From Polyangiaceae bacterium (lineage in GTDB: Bacteria; Myxococcota_A; Polyangia; Polyangiales; Polyangiaceae): a stretch of DNA of 64,000 nucleotides. The notes below the pieces were generated by a model. That model was not told where the DNA came from. It did no database searches and worked only from the letters and a program-made list of their open reading frames with translations. The translations under genes and the position numbers were made by a program. Positions 44,697 to 54,900 of the stretch are shown here, piece by piece. How positions within the stretch are numbered: the stretch's first letter is position 1; every line of letters begins with the position of its first letter. The stretch lies in contig JACKEB010000013.1 in assembly GCA_020633205.1 (NCBI GenBank), positions 558,001-622,000 of the forward strand, written 5' to 3'.

Positions 44697-45557
44697 ATGA
44701 CCGCTCCCAAGATCGTTCCGCGTCGCAGTGTTCTTTACATGCCAGGCTCAAACGCCCGCGCACTGGAGAAGGCCAAGAGCCTTCCGGCCGACGGTTTGAT
44801 CTTGGACTTGGAGGACGCCACCGCGCCCGACAAGAAGCTCGAGGCGCGGGAGCAGGTGTGCGCGGCGGTGAAGGAAGGTGGCTACGGTAAGCGTGAGCTG
44901 ATCATCCGGGTGAACGGTCTCGACACCGAGTGGGGTCAAGACGATGTGAAGGCCGCGGCGAAGGTGCCGTGTGACGCCATCTTGCTGCCCAAGGTGGAGA
45001 CTCGTGCTCAGATCGAGCAAGCCGTCGGGCTGATGGCGGGCGCCGACGCGCGCACCCGCATCTGGTGCATGCTCGAGACGCCTCTCGGGATCTTGAATGC
45101 CAAAGAGATCGCCTCGGCACATCCGCTGGTCGGCTGCTTCGTGATGGGTACCAGTGATCTGACGAAGGACTTGCACGCTCAGCACACGGCGATGCGGCTG
45201 CCGATGATCACTTCCTTGGGGATCTGCCTCTTGGCGGCGCGCGCTTATGATCTGGCCATCCTGGACGGCGTGTACCTGGATTTGAACGACGCGGACGGGT
45301 TCAAAGAGAGCTGCGTGCAGGGCCTCGAGCTCGGCTTCGACGGCAAGACGTTGATTCACCCGAAGCAGGTGGAGCCGTGCAACGAGGTGTTCGCGCCCAG
45401 CGCTGAAGCCGTAGACCACGCGCGCAAGGTGATCGCGGCGTACGAAGCGGCAGTCGCCGAGGGCAAGAACGTAGTGCTCGTTGACGGCAAGCTGGTGGAG
45501 AACCTTCACGCTGAGAGCGCGCGTCGTCTCGTGGCGCTTGCGGAAGCGATCGGCTGA
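44697..45557 (+). CDS. HpcH/HpaI aldolase/citrate lyase family protein (CitE-like)
   Basis: The 286-residue protein matches CitE-like C-C lyases. VPRRSVLYMPGSNARALEKA is followed by ADGLILDLEDAT, LPKVETRAQIE and CMLETPLGILNAKEIA, which give the phosphate-binding and Mg-ligand (Glu, Asp) residues. Stand-alone CitE-like enzymes cleave or form malyl-CoA, citramalyl-CoA or related 3-hydroxyacyl-CoA thioesters. The flavoprotein gene begins one base after its stop, so the two are translated together. The start at 44697 is chosen because the family sequence begins there; the earlier frame is antisense to serpin 1. Confidence 0.87.
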   Translation: MTAPKIVPRRSVLYMPGSNARALEKAKSLPADGLILDLEDATAPDKKLEAREQVCAAVKEGGYGKRELIIRVNGLDTEWGQDDVKAAAKVPCDAILLPKVETRAQIEQAVGLMAGADARTRIWCMLETPLGILNAKEIASAHPLVGCFVMGTSDLTKDLHAQHTAMRLPMITSLGICLLAARAYDLAILDGVYLDLNDADGFKESCVQGLELGFDGKTLIHPKQVEPCNEVFAPSAEAVDHARKVIAAYEAAVAEGKNVVLVDGKLVENLHAESARRLVALAEAIG

Positions 45558-45558
45558 G

Positions 45559-47199
45559 ATGAGCGCCATCCCGACCATCGACGGCAAGCGCGTCTACGAG
45601 AACTACGACTCCGAGAGCGACGTCCTAGCCGGGCCTTGGGACGCCATCGTGATCGGCAGCGGCATGGGCGGCATGTCCTGCGCTGCTTCGCTCGCGCACT
45701 ACGGCTGGAAGGTGCTGGTGCTCGAGCAGCACTACGTGGCTGGCGGCTTCACCCACAGCTTCGCTCGCAAGGGCTTCGTGTGGGACGCGGGCGTGCACGC
45801 CATTGGCGAGATGCGCGAGCAAGATGTACCGGGAAAGATGCTGCGCTGGCTCACCGGCGGCAAAGTGGAGATGGTGTCGCTCGGCGATCCCTACGACCGC
45901 TTCAGCTTCTTCGACGGCTTCGACTGGGGGCTACCCGAGAGCCGGGCGCGCTATGTCGCTCAACTGAAAGAAGCCTTCCCGGAGCAGGACGCAGCCCTTG
46001 AGCGTTACCTCGCGGCAGTGCATGAGGCGTCGCAAGCGGCGCTGCTCTTCTTCGCGATGAAGAGCTTCCCTGAAGGCGTGGAAGGCGCCGGGCGCAAGGT
46101 ACTCGACACGCTGTTTGGCGCGAAGCTCCTCAAAGGCGAGAAGAGCCCCTTTGACTGGTGGGAGCTCACCACCTCCGAGGTCCTGGACGCTTGCGGGGTC
46201 GAGGGCAAGCTGCGCACGGTGCTGACGTTGCACTGGGGCTACTACGGCAGCACGCCCAACGAGTCGGCGTTTCCGATCCACGCGCTGACCCACAGCCACT
46301 TCTGGAACGGCGCCTACTACCCGAAGGGCGGCTCCAAGGAGTTCGCGGCTCAGCTGTTGAACATCGTCAACCAGGCCGGCGGTCGCACGCTGGTGAAGGC
46401 GAGCGTGCGCAACATCTTGGTCGAGCAGGGGCGCGCCGTCGGTGTCGTGATGGAAGACGGCACCCGCGTGCGTGCTCCGGTGGTGGTCAGTGCCGCCGGC
46501 GCGAAGACCACGCTGAAGAGGCTCGCTCCGAAGTCGCTCCGGGAGAGTGACTACGCGAAGGAGATCCTGGCGTTACCTGACTCGCCGCCCTACATCTGCC
46601 TCAACATCGGCTTCCAAGGCGATATCCGCGCGGCAGGGGCCGCGAGCAGCAACCGCTGGTTCTTCGAGACCTGGGACAACGAGGATCGTCTCTGGGACCT
46701 GACCGACAAGGACTCCAAGGCGCCGATCCTCTACTGCTCGTTTCCTTCGCTGAAGGACCCGCTCTACGACGCGGGACCGAAGCAGAAGCACACTGGCGAG
46801 TGCGTCACGTTTGTCGACTGGGACTTGTTCACGCCCTACCTCGAGAGTGAACTCTTCAAGCGCCCCGATGCGTATGAAGAGCTCAAGCGCGAGATCGAAG
46901 AGCGCTTGGTTGCGCACCTGAAGGAGCGCATGCCCGAGCTGATGGAGCTGATGGTCTACTGCGAACTCAGCACGCCGCTCACCACGCAGCACTTCACCGC
47001 GGCGAGCCAAGGGGCCATCTACGGCCTCGCAGCGACCCCGGCGCGCTTCACCTGTCGCAAGTTGCGCACGCGCACTCCGCTCAAGGGTTTCTACCTCTCG
47101 GGCGTCGACATCGCGTCCCTTGGCGTGGTGGGCGCCATGACCACCGGGATGTTGACGGCGGCGACCCTCGACCCTCGTGTGTACTTGCACCTGATCTGA
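45559..47199 (+). CDS. FAD-dependent oxidoreductase, retinol saturase/carotenoid desaturase-like
   Basis: The 546-residue protein has the dinucleotide motif DAIVIGSGMGGMSCAASLAHYG at about residue 30, followed by LEQHYVAGGFTHSF, and a C-terminal FAD segment GFYLSGVDIASLGVVGAMTTGML. This arrangement matches all-trans-retinol 13,14-reductases and CrtI-like desaturases. Such enzymes saturate, desaturate or isomerise isoprenoid or fatty chains. No signal peptide. It directly follows the CitE-like gene and precedes SnoaL-like and Old Yellow Enzyme genes, suggesting a common pathway. Confidence 0.85.
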   Translation: MSAIPTIDGKRVYENYDSESDVLAGPWDAIVIGSGMGGMSCAASLAHYGWKVLVLEQHYVAGGFTHSFARKGFVWDAGVHAIGEMREQDVPGKMLRWLTGGKVEMVSLGDPYDRFSFFDGFDWGLPESRARYVAQLKEAFPEQDAALERYLAAVHEASQAALLFFAMKSFPEGVEGAGRKVLDTLFGAKLLKGEKSPFDWWELTTSEVLDACGVEGKLRTVLTLHWGYYGSTPNESAFPIHALTHSHFWNGAYYPKGGSKEFAAQLLNIVNQAGGRTLVKASVRNILVEQGRAVGVVMEDGTRVRAPVVVSAAGAKTTLKRLAPKSLRESDYAKEILALPDSPPYICLNIGFQGDIRAAGAASSNRWFFETWDNEDRLWDLTDKDSKAPILYCSFPSLKDPLYDAGPKQKHTGECVTFVDWDLFTPYLESELFKRPDAYEELKREIEERLVAHLKERMPELMELMVYCELSTPLTTQHFTAASQGAIYGLAATPARFTCRKLRTRTPLKGFYLSGVDIASLGVVGAMTTGMLTAATLDPRVYLHLI

Positions 47200-47275
47200 G
47201 CCGCGCTCTCTTTGACTGGTTCCTCGGCGGCGAAAACCGTCGGTCTCGAGGCGCGCCTCTCGTACCCTCCCAGAC

Positions 47276-47830
47276 ATGTTCGATGTCGGGGAGATCGAGG
47301 CTGCGTTCAGGAACTACTGGCAGTGCGGCATGATCCGCGAGGATTGGGACGCCTGGTGCGAGTGCTTCACCGAAGACGTGGAGTACAAGGAGCGCATGCT
47401 CGGCGACATGCACGGCCGTGAAGCGGTGCGCGCCTGGATCAAGCCGTTGATGGAGGAGTACACGTCGATCTACGGCGTGTACGAGTGGCACACCGTCGAC
47501 CCAAGTGGTCGGGTGGTTTTCTATATGCAAAATCGTCGCGACCGCCCCGGTGGCGGCGCGCCACTCGACTTCCCGGGCATCACCATCCTGCAATACGCGG
47601 GAGACGGTCGCTTCTCGATGGAGGAGGACTTCTGGGCCATGAAGCTCGCGATGAGCTCGCTCAAGGAGTACAAGGAGCTGTGCAAAGCTCACGACCCAAG
47701 GCACCCAGAGCGTCGCACGCGTCTTGCGTGGGACCTCTCCCCCGAAAAAACCGGCCCGGAGTGGACCCGTGGCCCAGAGAGCTTTTGGGATCACCCCCAT
47801 CACGCTGCGCGCAAGCCTGCAGCTCTCTAG
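47276..47830 (+). CDS. SnoaL-like/NTF2-fold protein
   Basis: The 184-residue protein opens EIEAAFRNYWQCGMIREDWDAWCECFTEDVEY, the usual first helices of the NTF2 cone fold, and continues MHGREAVRAWIKPLM and PGITILQYAGDGRFSMEEDFW. Members of this fold act as isomerases, cyclases or hydratases, or only bind ligands. In this cluster it could be a small isomerase or hydratase. It lies 76 bases after the flavoprotein gene and 34 bases before the Old Yellow Enzyme gene. Confidence 0.7.
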   Translation: MFDVGEIEAAFRNYWQCGMIREDWDAWCECFTEDVEYKERMLGDMHGREAVRAWIKPLMEEYTSIYGVYEWHTVDPSGRVVFYMQNRRDRPGGGAPLDFPGITILQYAGDGRFSMEEDFWAMKLAMSSLKEYKELCKAHDPRHPERRTRLAWDLSPEKTGPEWTRGPESFWDHPHHAARKPAAL

Positions 47831-47864
47831 TCGTCCCTTCTTTTGGGGGTGAGGGGAGGCTCGC

Positions 47865-49025
47865 ATGACGCAGGACACTGCTACCGCCGGACCCAGCCCC
47901 GAGGCACTCGCGCCGCTCCTGCAGCCGTTCGAGCTCGGCTCGCTGTCGCTCAAGAATCGCCTCGCGATGGCGCCGATGACGCGCAACTTCTCACCGGGAA
48001 ATATCCCGGGCGCCGACGTCGCGGCGTACTACGAGCGCCGAGCCCTGGGTGGCGTTGGGCTGATCATCAGCGAGGGCACGCTCATCGACCATCCAGCAGC
48101 GAGCGGCTACCCCGATGTGCCATTTTTCCATGGGGAATCTGCCCTTGCTGGATGGCAACGCGTGGTAAGCCAGGTGCACGCGGCCGGCGGCAAGTTCGCC
48201 CCGCAGCTCTGGCACTGCGGAAGCGTGCGTCAACTGGGAATGCCGCCGGATCCGAGCGTCGGCGGCGTCGCGCCCAGCGCCGTTGCTCACCCCGGAGCCG
48301 GCGTGCTCGGCGGCAGTAGCGACGCGGAGCTGCCCCATGCGTTGAGTGAGTCGGAGATCGCTGACATCATCTCCGCCTTCGCGGGGGGCGCGGCAGACGC
48401 CGTGCGCATTGGTTGCGACGCCGCGGAGTTTCACGGCGCCCATGGCTACCTGATCGACCAGTTCTTCTGGGACAAGACCAACCAGCGCACCGATGGCTGG
48501 GGCGGCGACTTCGTGGCGCGGACGCGCTTCGCGGCAGAGATCCTCAAAGCCGCACGGAAAGAGGTGCCGCCTGACTTCCCGCTGATTTTCCGCTTCAGCC
48601 AGTGGAAGCTCGGCGGCTACCGCGACAGGCTGGTGGAGTCACCGGCAGAGCTCGAGCGCTGGCTTACGCCCCTGGTCGATGCGGGAGTAGATATCTTCCA
48701 CTGCAGCACGCGGCGCTACTTTCAGCCTGAGTTCGAAGGCTCTGAGCTGAACTTGGCTGGCTGGACCAAGCAGCTCACGGGGAAACCCACCATCTCCGTG
48801 GGCTCCGTCGGGCTCGATACGGACTTCTTCCGCACCAACGTGGGCGCGGCGACGGAGCAAGCGTCCATCGAGCCGCTCCTCGAGCGTCTGGGCGCTGGGG
48901 AGTTCGACTTGATCGCCGTCGGGCGCGCGCTCCTGGCCGATGCGGAGTGGCTGACCAAGCTCACCAGCGGTCGCGCGCAGGAGATCGTCGGCTTTCAAAA
49001 CGAGATGAAGGCGACGCTCTACTGA
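47865..49025 (+). CDS. Old Yellow Enzyme family NADH:flavin oxidoreductase
   Basis: The 386-residue FMN protein shows LKNRLAMAPMTRNFS at its start, GKFAPQLWHCG in the barrel, HGAHGYLIDQFFWDKTNQRTD and ending with LIAVGRALLADAEWL. It should reduce activated C=C bonds (alpha,beta-unsaturated carbonyls). The ATG is preceded by GGGGAGG. It ends the four-gene cluster and converges, with four bases between, on the TauD-type gene. Confidence 0.88.
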   Translation: MTQDTATAGPSPEALAPLLQPFELGSLSLKNRLAMAPMTRNFSPGNIPGADVAAYYERRALGGVGLIISEGTLIDHPAASGYPDVPFFHGESALAGWQRVVSQVHAAGGKFAPQLWHCGSVRQLGMPPDPSVGGVAPSAVAHPGAGVLGGSSDAELPHALSESEIADIISAFAGGAADAVRIGCDAAEFHGAHGYLIDQFFWDKTNQRTDGWGGDFVARTRFAAEILKAARKEVPPDFPLIFRFSQWKLGGYRDRLVESPAELERWLTPLVDAGVDIFHCSTRRYFQPEFEGSELNLAGWTKQLTGKPTISVGSVGLDTDFFRTNVGAATEQASIEPLLERLGAGEFDLIAVGRALLADAEWLTKLTSGRAQEIVGFQNEMKATLY

Positions 49026-49029
49026 GCTG

Positions 49030-50154
49030 CTAACGACTGCGCTTCGGGAGCTTCGAGCGGAGCTTACCGAGGGAGCGTTTGGCCTGCTTCCGTGCGCGTC
49101 CGCGGGCGAGGGCACCGAGTAGCCGGGCACCCTGGGTCAATTGCGAGCGGTGCGGCCGTGGACGCTCGTCGTCGAACGACAGCCAAAGCCGCAAGAGGTG
49201 CCGTTTTTTGTCGGCTTCTGGATGGTCCTCGTAGTCGGTGCGGGCGTGGAGCACCGTGTGATTCGACAACAGCTGGATGTCACCGGGTGCGAAGTCGTAC
49301 TCCAGGTACATCCCGGGCTCGTTGGCGATGGCGTCGTATGCATCCAGGAGCTCGCGATCCTTCAGCGACAGCTGCGGTGCACCGGGCTGCTGCTCTGCCG
49401 TGCGGAAGTAGTCGCCATGATAGAAGGTGCGGAGCTTGCCTTGGGAGTAGCGGCAAGGTTCGATGGGAAAGAAGTCGAGGCCCCCATCGCCGCGCGTGTC
49501 GAAGTGAAAGGTTTCGAAGAGCCGGAGCGCGAAACCCGGGTGCTCTTCCCAGAGCCGATTCCACACGCTGACAGAGCTCACGAAACGGCTCTGGCCGCCG
49601 CGCTTCGCGGTCTTTAGGCAGAGCAAGCCCACCGCATCTGCCGCGTCGCAGTGGTAGTTCAGCGCCGCGCTCGTCTGATAGCCGCGCACATCGGGCGCAT
49701 CGTAGGAGACGCCCTGATCTTTGACGTGCCCGAGCAGCTCGTCCCGCTTGTTCTGCGCGCCAGGTGTCCCGAGGTGCTGACCGAGCGCCCAGAACACGAG
49801 CTCCGCGTCCGCCTGGCTCCAGCGCTCGACCGGCAGCCCGCGCACCACTTGGACGCCGGACCCCTCATGCACCGCGCGGCGCCAGTGCCGCAGCTTGGTT
49901 TGTAAGCCTGGCAGGGGGAAGTCGCTCAGGCTCAATTCAGCGAGCGGTTTCAGGGTTTCTTTCGCGTAGGCGAGTGCCGCTTCGAGCTCGGCGACGTCCT
50001 CTTCACTCAGCTGATCGAGCCAGTCCTCTCGCGCTCCGAGCTCGTCTCCGCGCCATGCGGCGGGGCCGTCCACTGGACCCGTGGGGAGCTCCGTGTGCGG
50101 ACGAATCAGGTAGTGAAGCGTCTGCAGAGTGACCGAGTTGTACGCACGAGCCAT
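49030..50154 (-). CDS. TauD/TfdA family 2-oxoglutarate dioxygenase
   Basis: The 374-residue protein has the iron ligands His168-x-Asp170 (NYHCDAAD) and a distal His in LSNHTVLHARTDYED, followed by HLLRLWLSFDDERP, which supplies the 2-oxoglutarate-binding Arg. The N-terminal 80 residues are an extension not needed for the fold; the C-terminus is basic (GRARKQAKRSLGKLRSKLPKRSR). Such enzymes hydroxylate small molecules. It faces the CitE/flavoprotein/OYE cluster and may modify its product. The MITE remnant is 14 bases in front of its start. Confidence 0.8.
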   Translation of the reverse strand: MARAYNSVTLQTLHYLIRPHTELPTGPVDGPAAWRGDELGAREDWLDQLSEEDVAELEAALAYAKETLKPLAELSLSDFPLPGLQTKLRHWRRAVHEGSGVQVVRGLPVERWSQADAELVFWALGQHLGTPGAQNKRDELLGHVKDQGVSYDAPDVRGYQTSAALNYHCDAADAVGLLCLKTAKRGGQSRFVSSVSVWNRLWEEHPGFALRLFETFHFDTRGDGGLDFFPIEPCRYSQGKLRTFYHGDYFRTAEQQPGAPQLSLKDRELLDAYDAIANEPGMYLEYDFAPGDIQLLSNHTVLHARTDYEDHPEADKKRHLLRLWLSFDDERPRPHRSQLTQGARLLGALARGRARKQAKRSLGKLRSKLPKRSR

Positions 50155-50167
50155 CTTACCCCCTCGA

Positions 50168-50210
50168 AGTGTCCTGTCTCCGCGGTTTGCAGCGAACCTC
50201 GCGCGCCCGC
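50168..50210 (+). mobile_element. diverged end of the MITE-like element
   Basis: AGTGTCCTGTCTCCG (50168-50182) is identical to the terminal repeat of the 7594-7809 element, and by eye 19 of the next 28 bases also match its inner sequence. No opposite end was seen within the gap, so this is a solo or truncated copy located in the leader/promoter region of the TauD-type gene. Confidence 0.6.
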
Positions 50211-50248
50211 TTAGTGGCTGCGCGATTGCGGCCGAGCCGCACCGTGGC

Positions 50249-51835
50249 TCAGGTCTGTTCTTTGGTCTTCAAGAAGCGGATCTTCGGCCACTCTTTTTCA
50301 GTCGTCTCGAGGTGCCAGTTGTTGCGCGCCAGGAACACCGGCGCGCCGTCGTGATCCTCGGCGCCAGCGCCGCGGTTGTTATCGATGAAGCGCTTCAGCT
50401 CGAGGTTGTCGTCGCACTCCACCCAGCGTGCGGTGTGTAGGGACGTGCCCTCGAAGCGCACGGGGATTTCATATTCCGTACGGATGCGATCGGCGAGCAC
50501 GTCGAACTGCAGCGACCCGACCACGCCGACGATCCAGTTGCCGCCGATCGTGGTCTTGAAGACGCGCGCGGCGCCCTCCTCCGCGAGCTGCAGCAGCGCG
50601 CGGCCGAGGTGCTTGCTGCGCATGGGATCCTCCGCACGCACTGACTGCAAGAGCTCCGGCGCGAAGCTCGGCACGCCTGTGAACACGATGTCTTCGCCTT
50701 CAGTCAGCGTGTCGCCGATGCGCAGGTTTCCGTGGTTGGGCACGCCGATGATGTCACCCGGCCAGGCTTCTTCGGCGATTTCCCGATCCTGACCCAAGAA
50801 AGTGAGGGGGTTGTGAATCGCCATCACCTTGCCGGTGCGGGCGTGCTTGAGCTTCGCGCCGCGCTCGAAGTGACCGGAGCAGACGCGTACGAACGCGATG
50901 CGGTCGCGGTGCTTCGGGTCCATGTTCGCTTGGATCTTGAATACGAACGCGCTGACCTTGGATTCGCTCGGATCGACTTCGCGGGACTTCGTTGGCTGGG
51001 GGCGCGGGCTTGGCGCGTGATGCGCCAGGCCATCGAGCAGCGCTCGGACACCGAAGTTGACCAGCGCGCTGCCACAGAACACGGGCGTCAAGTTGCCTTC
51101 GAGGTACGGCTCGAGCTCGAAGGGCTTGCACAAGCCTCTGGCCATCTCCACTTCCTCGCGGAGACGCGCCAGGACCTGCTCGTCGAGCAGCTTGTCCGCC
51201 TCGGGGTTGCCCAAGCCTTCGATGGTCTTGCCTTCACTGGCGACCGCTCGCGCGGACTTGTCCATCAGCACGATGCGATCGTTGATGATGTCGTAGTAGC
51301 CAGCGAAGCGGTCCCCCATGCCGATGGGCCAGGTGACGGGTGTGACCTCGAGCTGCAGATCCTGCTCCACTTCGTCCAATAGCTCGAGTACGTCGCGCGC
51401 TTCGCGATCCAGCTTGTTGATGAACGTCGTGATGGGCATGTCCCTGAGGCGACACACCTCGAACAGCTTGCGCGTCTGGGTCTCGATGCCCTTCGCGGCG
51501 TCGAGCACCATGACAGCGGAGTCCACCGCGGTGAGGGTGCGATAGGTGTCCTCGCTGAAGTCTTCGTGGCCTGGCGTATCCAGCAGGTTGAAGGTCTTTT
51601 CGCCGTACTCGAAGGTCATCGCCGCGGACGTCACGGAGATCCCTCGCTCGCGTTCCACCTTCATCCAGTCCGAGCGCGCGCGGCGCTGCTCGCCGCGGGC
51701 TTTCACGGCGCCGGCCATCTGGATCGCCCCACCGAAGAGCAGGAGCTTCTCGGTGAGCGTCGTCTTGCCGGCGTCCGGATGGCTGATGATGGCGAACGTG
51801 CGCCGTTTCTGAATTTCTTGTTCGAGCTTGGTCAT
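50249..51835 (-). CDS. prfC: peptide chain release factor 3
   Basis: The 528-residue GTPase has the translational GTPase motifs: HPDAGKTTLTEKLL (G1), ERGISVTSA (G2), DTPGHEDF (G3) and NKLDR (G4). The C-terminal part (NWIVGVVGSLQFDVLADRI, EYEIPVRFE) is typical of RF3, which removes RF1 and RF2 from the ribosome after termination. Length equals that of RF3 in other bacteria. Its own promoter region is short, because the RND operon ends 87 bases downstream of... the start on the far side (51922). Confidence 0.95.
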   Translation of the reverse strand: MTKLEQEIQKRRTFAIISHPDAGKTTLTEKLLLFGGAIQMAGAVKARGEQRRARSDWMKVERERGISVTSAAMTFEYGEKTFNLLDTPGHEDFSEDTYRTLTAVDSAVMVLDAAKGIETQTRKLFEVCRLRDMPITTFINKLDREARDVLELLDEVEQDLQLEVTPVTWPIGMGDRFAGYYDIINDRIVLMDKSARAVASEGKTIEGLGNPEADKLLDEQVLARLREEVEMARGLCKPFELEPYLEGNLTPVFCGSALVNFGVRALLDGLAHHAPSPRPQPTKSREVDPSESKVSAFVFKIQANMDPKHRDRIAFVRVCSGHFERGAKLKHARTGKVMAIHNPLTFLGQDREIAEEAWPGDIIGVPNHGNLRIGDTLTEGEDIVFTGVPSFAPELLQSVRAEDPMRSKHLGRALLQLAEEGAARVFKTTIGGNWIVGVVGSLQFDVLADRIRTEYEIPVRFEGTSLHTARWVECDDNLELKRFIDNNRGAGAEDHDGAPVFLARNNWHLETTEKEWPKIRFLKTKEQT

Positions 51836-51921
51836 GACGTCTCTGCCAGGCGAGCCGGGGGGCGCTGCTTAGCACGAGGCGCCTAGGGGTGCGAACGGGC
51901 CGAAAATCGGCTTTCAGACGG

Positions 51922-54900
51922 CTACTCCGCAGGCGAAGCGCTCAGGCGCCCCTTCGGCCGCTCGGGGCCAAAGTAGAAGGCGCGGATGTCTTCCAGGATC
52001 ATGTAGAGCGAGGGCACCAGCACGAGGACGATCACCGTCGCGACCAGGATCCCGAAGCCGAGGCTGATGGCCATGGGGATCAAGAAGCGCGCCTGGCGAT
52101 CAGTTTCCGTGATCATCGGCAGCAAGCCGCCTGCGGTCGTCACCGACGTGAGCAGGATAGGTCGGAAGCGCCGCACGCCTGCCTCGATCATCGCTTGGAA
52201 GGCCGTCATGCCCTCTGCGCGATACTCGTTGGTTGCGTGCACCAGCACCAATGAGTCGTTCACCACGACGCCCGACAGCGCGATCAAGCCGAACATGCTG
52301 CTGATGGATAGCTCGTAGCCCATGATCAAATGGCCGAGCACCGCACCGACGAAGCCAAACGGGATCACGCTCATCACGATGATCGGCTGGAAGTAGGACT
52401 TGAACGGAATCGCGAGCAAGACGTAGATCGCCATCATCGACAGCAAGAAATTGCGCCGCAGGCTGCCCATGGCTTCTTCCTGACTACGCTGTTGCCCAGC
52501 GCCGTCGAGGCGAAGGCCTGGATAGTTGGCTTTGAGCTTCGGGTAGACGTCCTTGTCCAGCGCCGTGAGCACGTTCTCGACTGAGCGCACTCCGGGTGCC
52601 AGCTCCGCGGTCACGTTGACGATGCGCCGTCCATCCTCGCGGGCGATTGCCGTTGGTGCTCGGTTGCGATCGAAGCTCGCCACCTGACCCAGCGGCACGT
52701 TCCCGCCTTCGGGTGTCTTGATGAGCAGCTTCTCCAGGTCGTACTCGCTCGAGCGCTGTTCGGCTGGGAGTCGCACCATCACTCGCAGCTCGTTTCGGCC
52801 TCGCTGTTCGCGGAGCGCCTCCGCGCCAAAGAACGCGCCGCGTAGCTGGCGTCCGACGTCTCCCGCGGTGAGCCCGAAGGTCTGCGCGGCGGGCAGCAGG
52901 TGAAAGTCCAGCTGCGGTTTCCCCGCGGCATACGTGTTCTGGATGCTGTTCAGATCGGAGAAGCCACGCAGCGACTCCGTCAGGTCCTCTGAAGCGCGCT
53001 CGAGGACGCGAGTGTCGCTGTGGGAGAGCTGGACGTTGAGCGCCTGTCCTGCTCCGGGGCCACTACCGCCGTTGAAGGTCAGCGCGTCCACGCCGGCAAT
53101 CACCGGGGTCGTCTTGCTCCAGGCCGCGGCGAATGCGTTGGAAGAGAAACTGCGTTGGTCGCTCGCGACGAGATTCACGTCGATCGTGACCAAGTTGCCG
53201 CTCGACTCCTGAGCCGCGCCGCGCACCTCGGGGCCCTCGCCCAGGCGGGTGTACACCCCAAGCACATACTGCCGACCGCCGAGCTGCTTGATAGCCTCTT
53301 CAGCGCTCCGCTCGAGTTGCTCGCGAACCCGCGCGCGCGCCTCCTCGGGTGCGCCGTAGGGCAGGCGCGCGAAGGCGGTGACTTTGTTGCCCTCGAGCTT
53401 CGGAAAAAAGCTGAACGGTACGAAGCCGCCACGCAGCACGCCTACGGTCAAGATCAGCGAGGCGATGCCACACGCCACCGCGATGTAGCGATGGTTGAGC
53501 GCTTTCGTGATCACCGGGCGATACGTGCGCTCGATCAGCCACTCGAGCTTCTTCGAGACCCACTGTTGCCCGCGATCGATGCGACGGGACAGTGGCTTGC
53601 CCGGGCGGGAGCTGAGGTGCGCTGGGAGCACGAAGAACGACTCGATCAGCGAGAACGCGAGGGTCATGCAGACGATGATGGGAATGAAGCGGAAGATCTT
53701 CCCCATCGTGCCCGGCACGAAATAGAGCGGCGCGAACGCCGCCACCGTGGTCAAGATCGCGAAGGTGACGGGGACCGCCATCTCCTTCGCACCGACGATC
53801 GCGGCCTTCAGCGACGGCACGCCTTGCTGCTGCTTCGTGTAGATGTTCTCACCCACGACGATGGCGTCATCCACCAGCATGCCCAGGGTGACGATGAACG
53901 CGAAGCTCGTCACCATGTTCACGCTGATGTCCAAAGCGGGCATCAGCGCGAGCGCGCCGAGGAACGAGATGGGGATCCCCAGGGAGACCCAGCCGGCGAG
54001 CCTGAGCTTCAAGAACATCGCGAGGATGACCAGCACCAGCACGAAGCCCTGAACCGCGTTGCTCTGGAGCAACCCTAAGCGAGCGTTCAGGGTCTCGGAG
54101 TCGTCATCCAGCACGTGGATCTGGACCCCCGGGGGGAGGTCTTGCTTGAGCTCCGCGAGGGACGACCGCACTGCCGCGGCGACGGCGTTGGGGGTTTCGT
54201 CACCCGTGCGGTAAGCGGTCAGCGTCAGCGCAGGTTTGCCGTCGTAGTACGCCTCTTGATCCGTGTCGCGGAAGCCGTCGCTGATCTTGGCGATATCACC
54301 AAGGCGCACGCTGTAGCCCTCTTTGGTGCCGCGGATTTTCAGGTTCTGGAAATCGCGAACCGTGAGGCGCCGGTCCGAGACGCGCACCAAGAGCTCGCCG
54401 CCTTTGGTCTCGAGCTCACCGCCAGGCAGCTCGAGGGACAACGCAGACACCTGCTGCGCGACCTCGGGTAGGCTCAAGCCGTAGCTCTCGAGCGTTTCCC
54501 GGGGGATTTCGATGGCCACCTCCAAGGGAGGCACCTGACCGAGCTCCACCTGGGTGACATCAGCAGAATCCAGGATCTTTTCCCGAGCCCGCTCACCCAC
54601 CGCGTGTAGCTCGGTTCGCTCCAGATTGCCGGCCAACACCATCTGGATCACGGCGCGGCGTCGGATCTCGAGCTTGACGGTGGGCTTCTCCGAGTCTTCG
54701 GGGAAGGATTGAATGCGATCGACGGCGCCCTTGATGTCCGCCAGCACGGAGTTCTGGTCCACGCCGAGGTTGAGTTCGGCGACCACCGTTCCGCTGCCCT
54801 CGGAAGCGCTGGAGGTCACGTGCTTGACCCCATCGATGCCGCGCAGCTCCTCCTCCACCGCGAGCACGATGCCCTGTTCGACCTCCGTCGGGCTCGCCCC

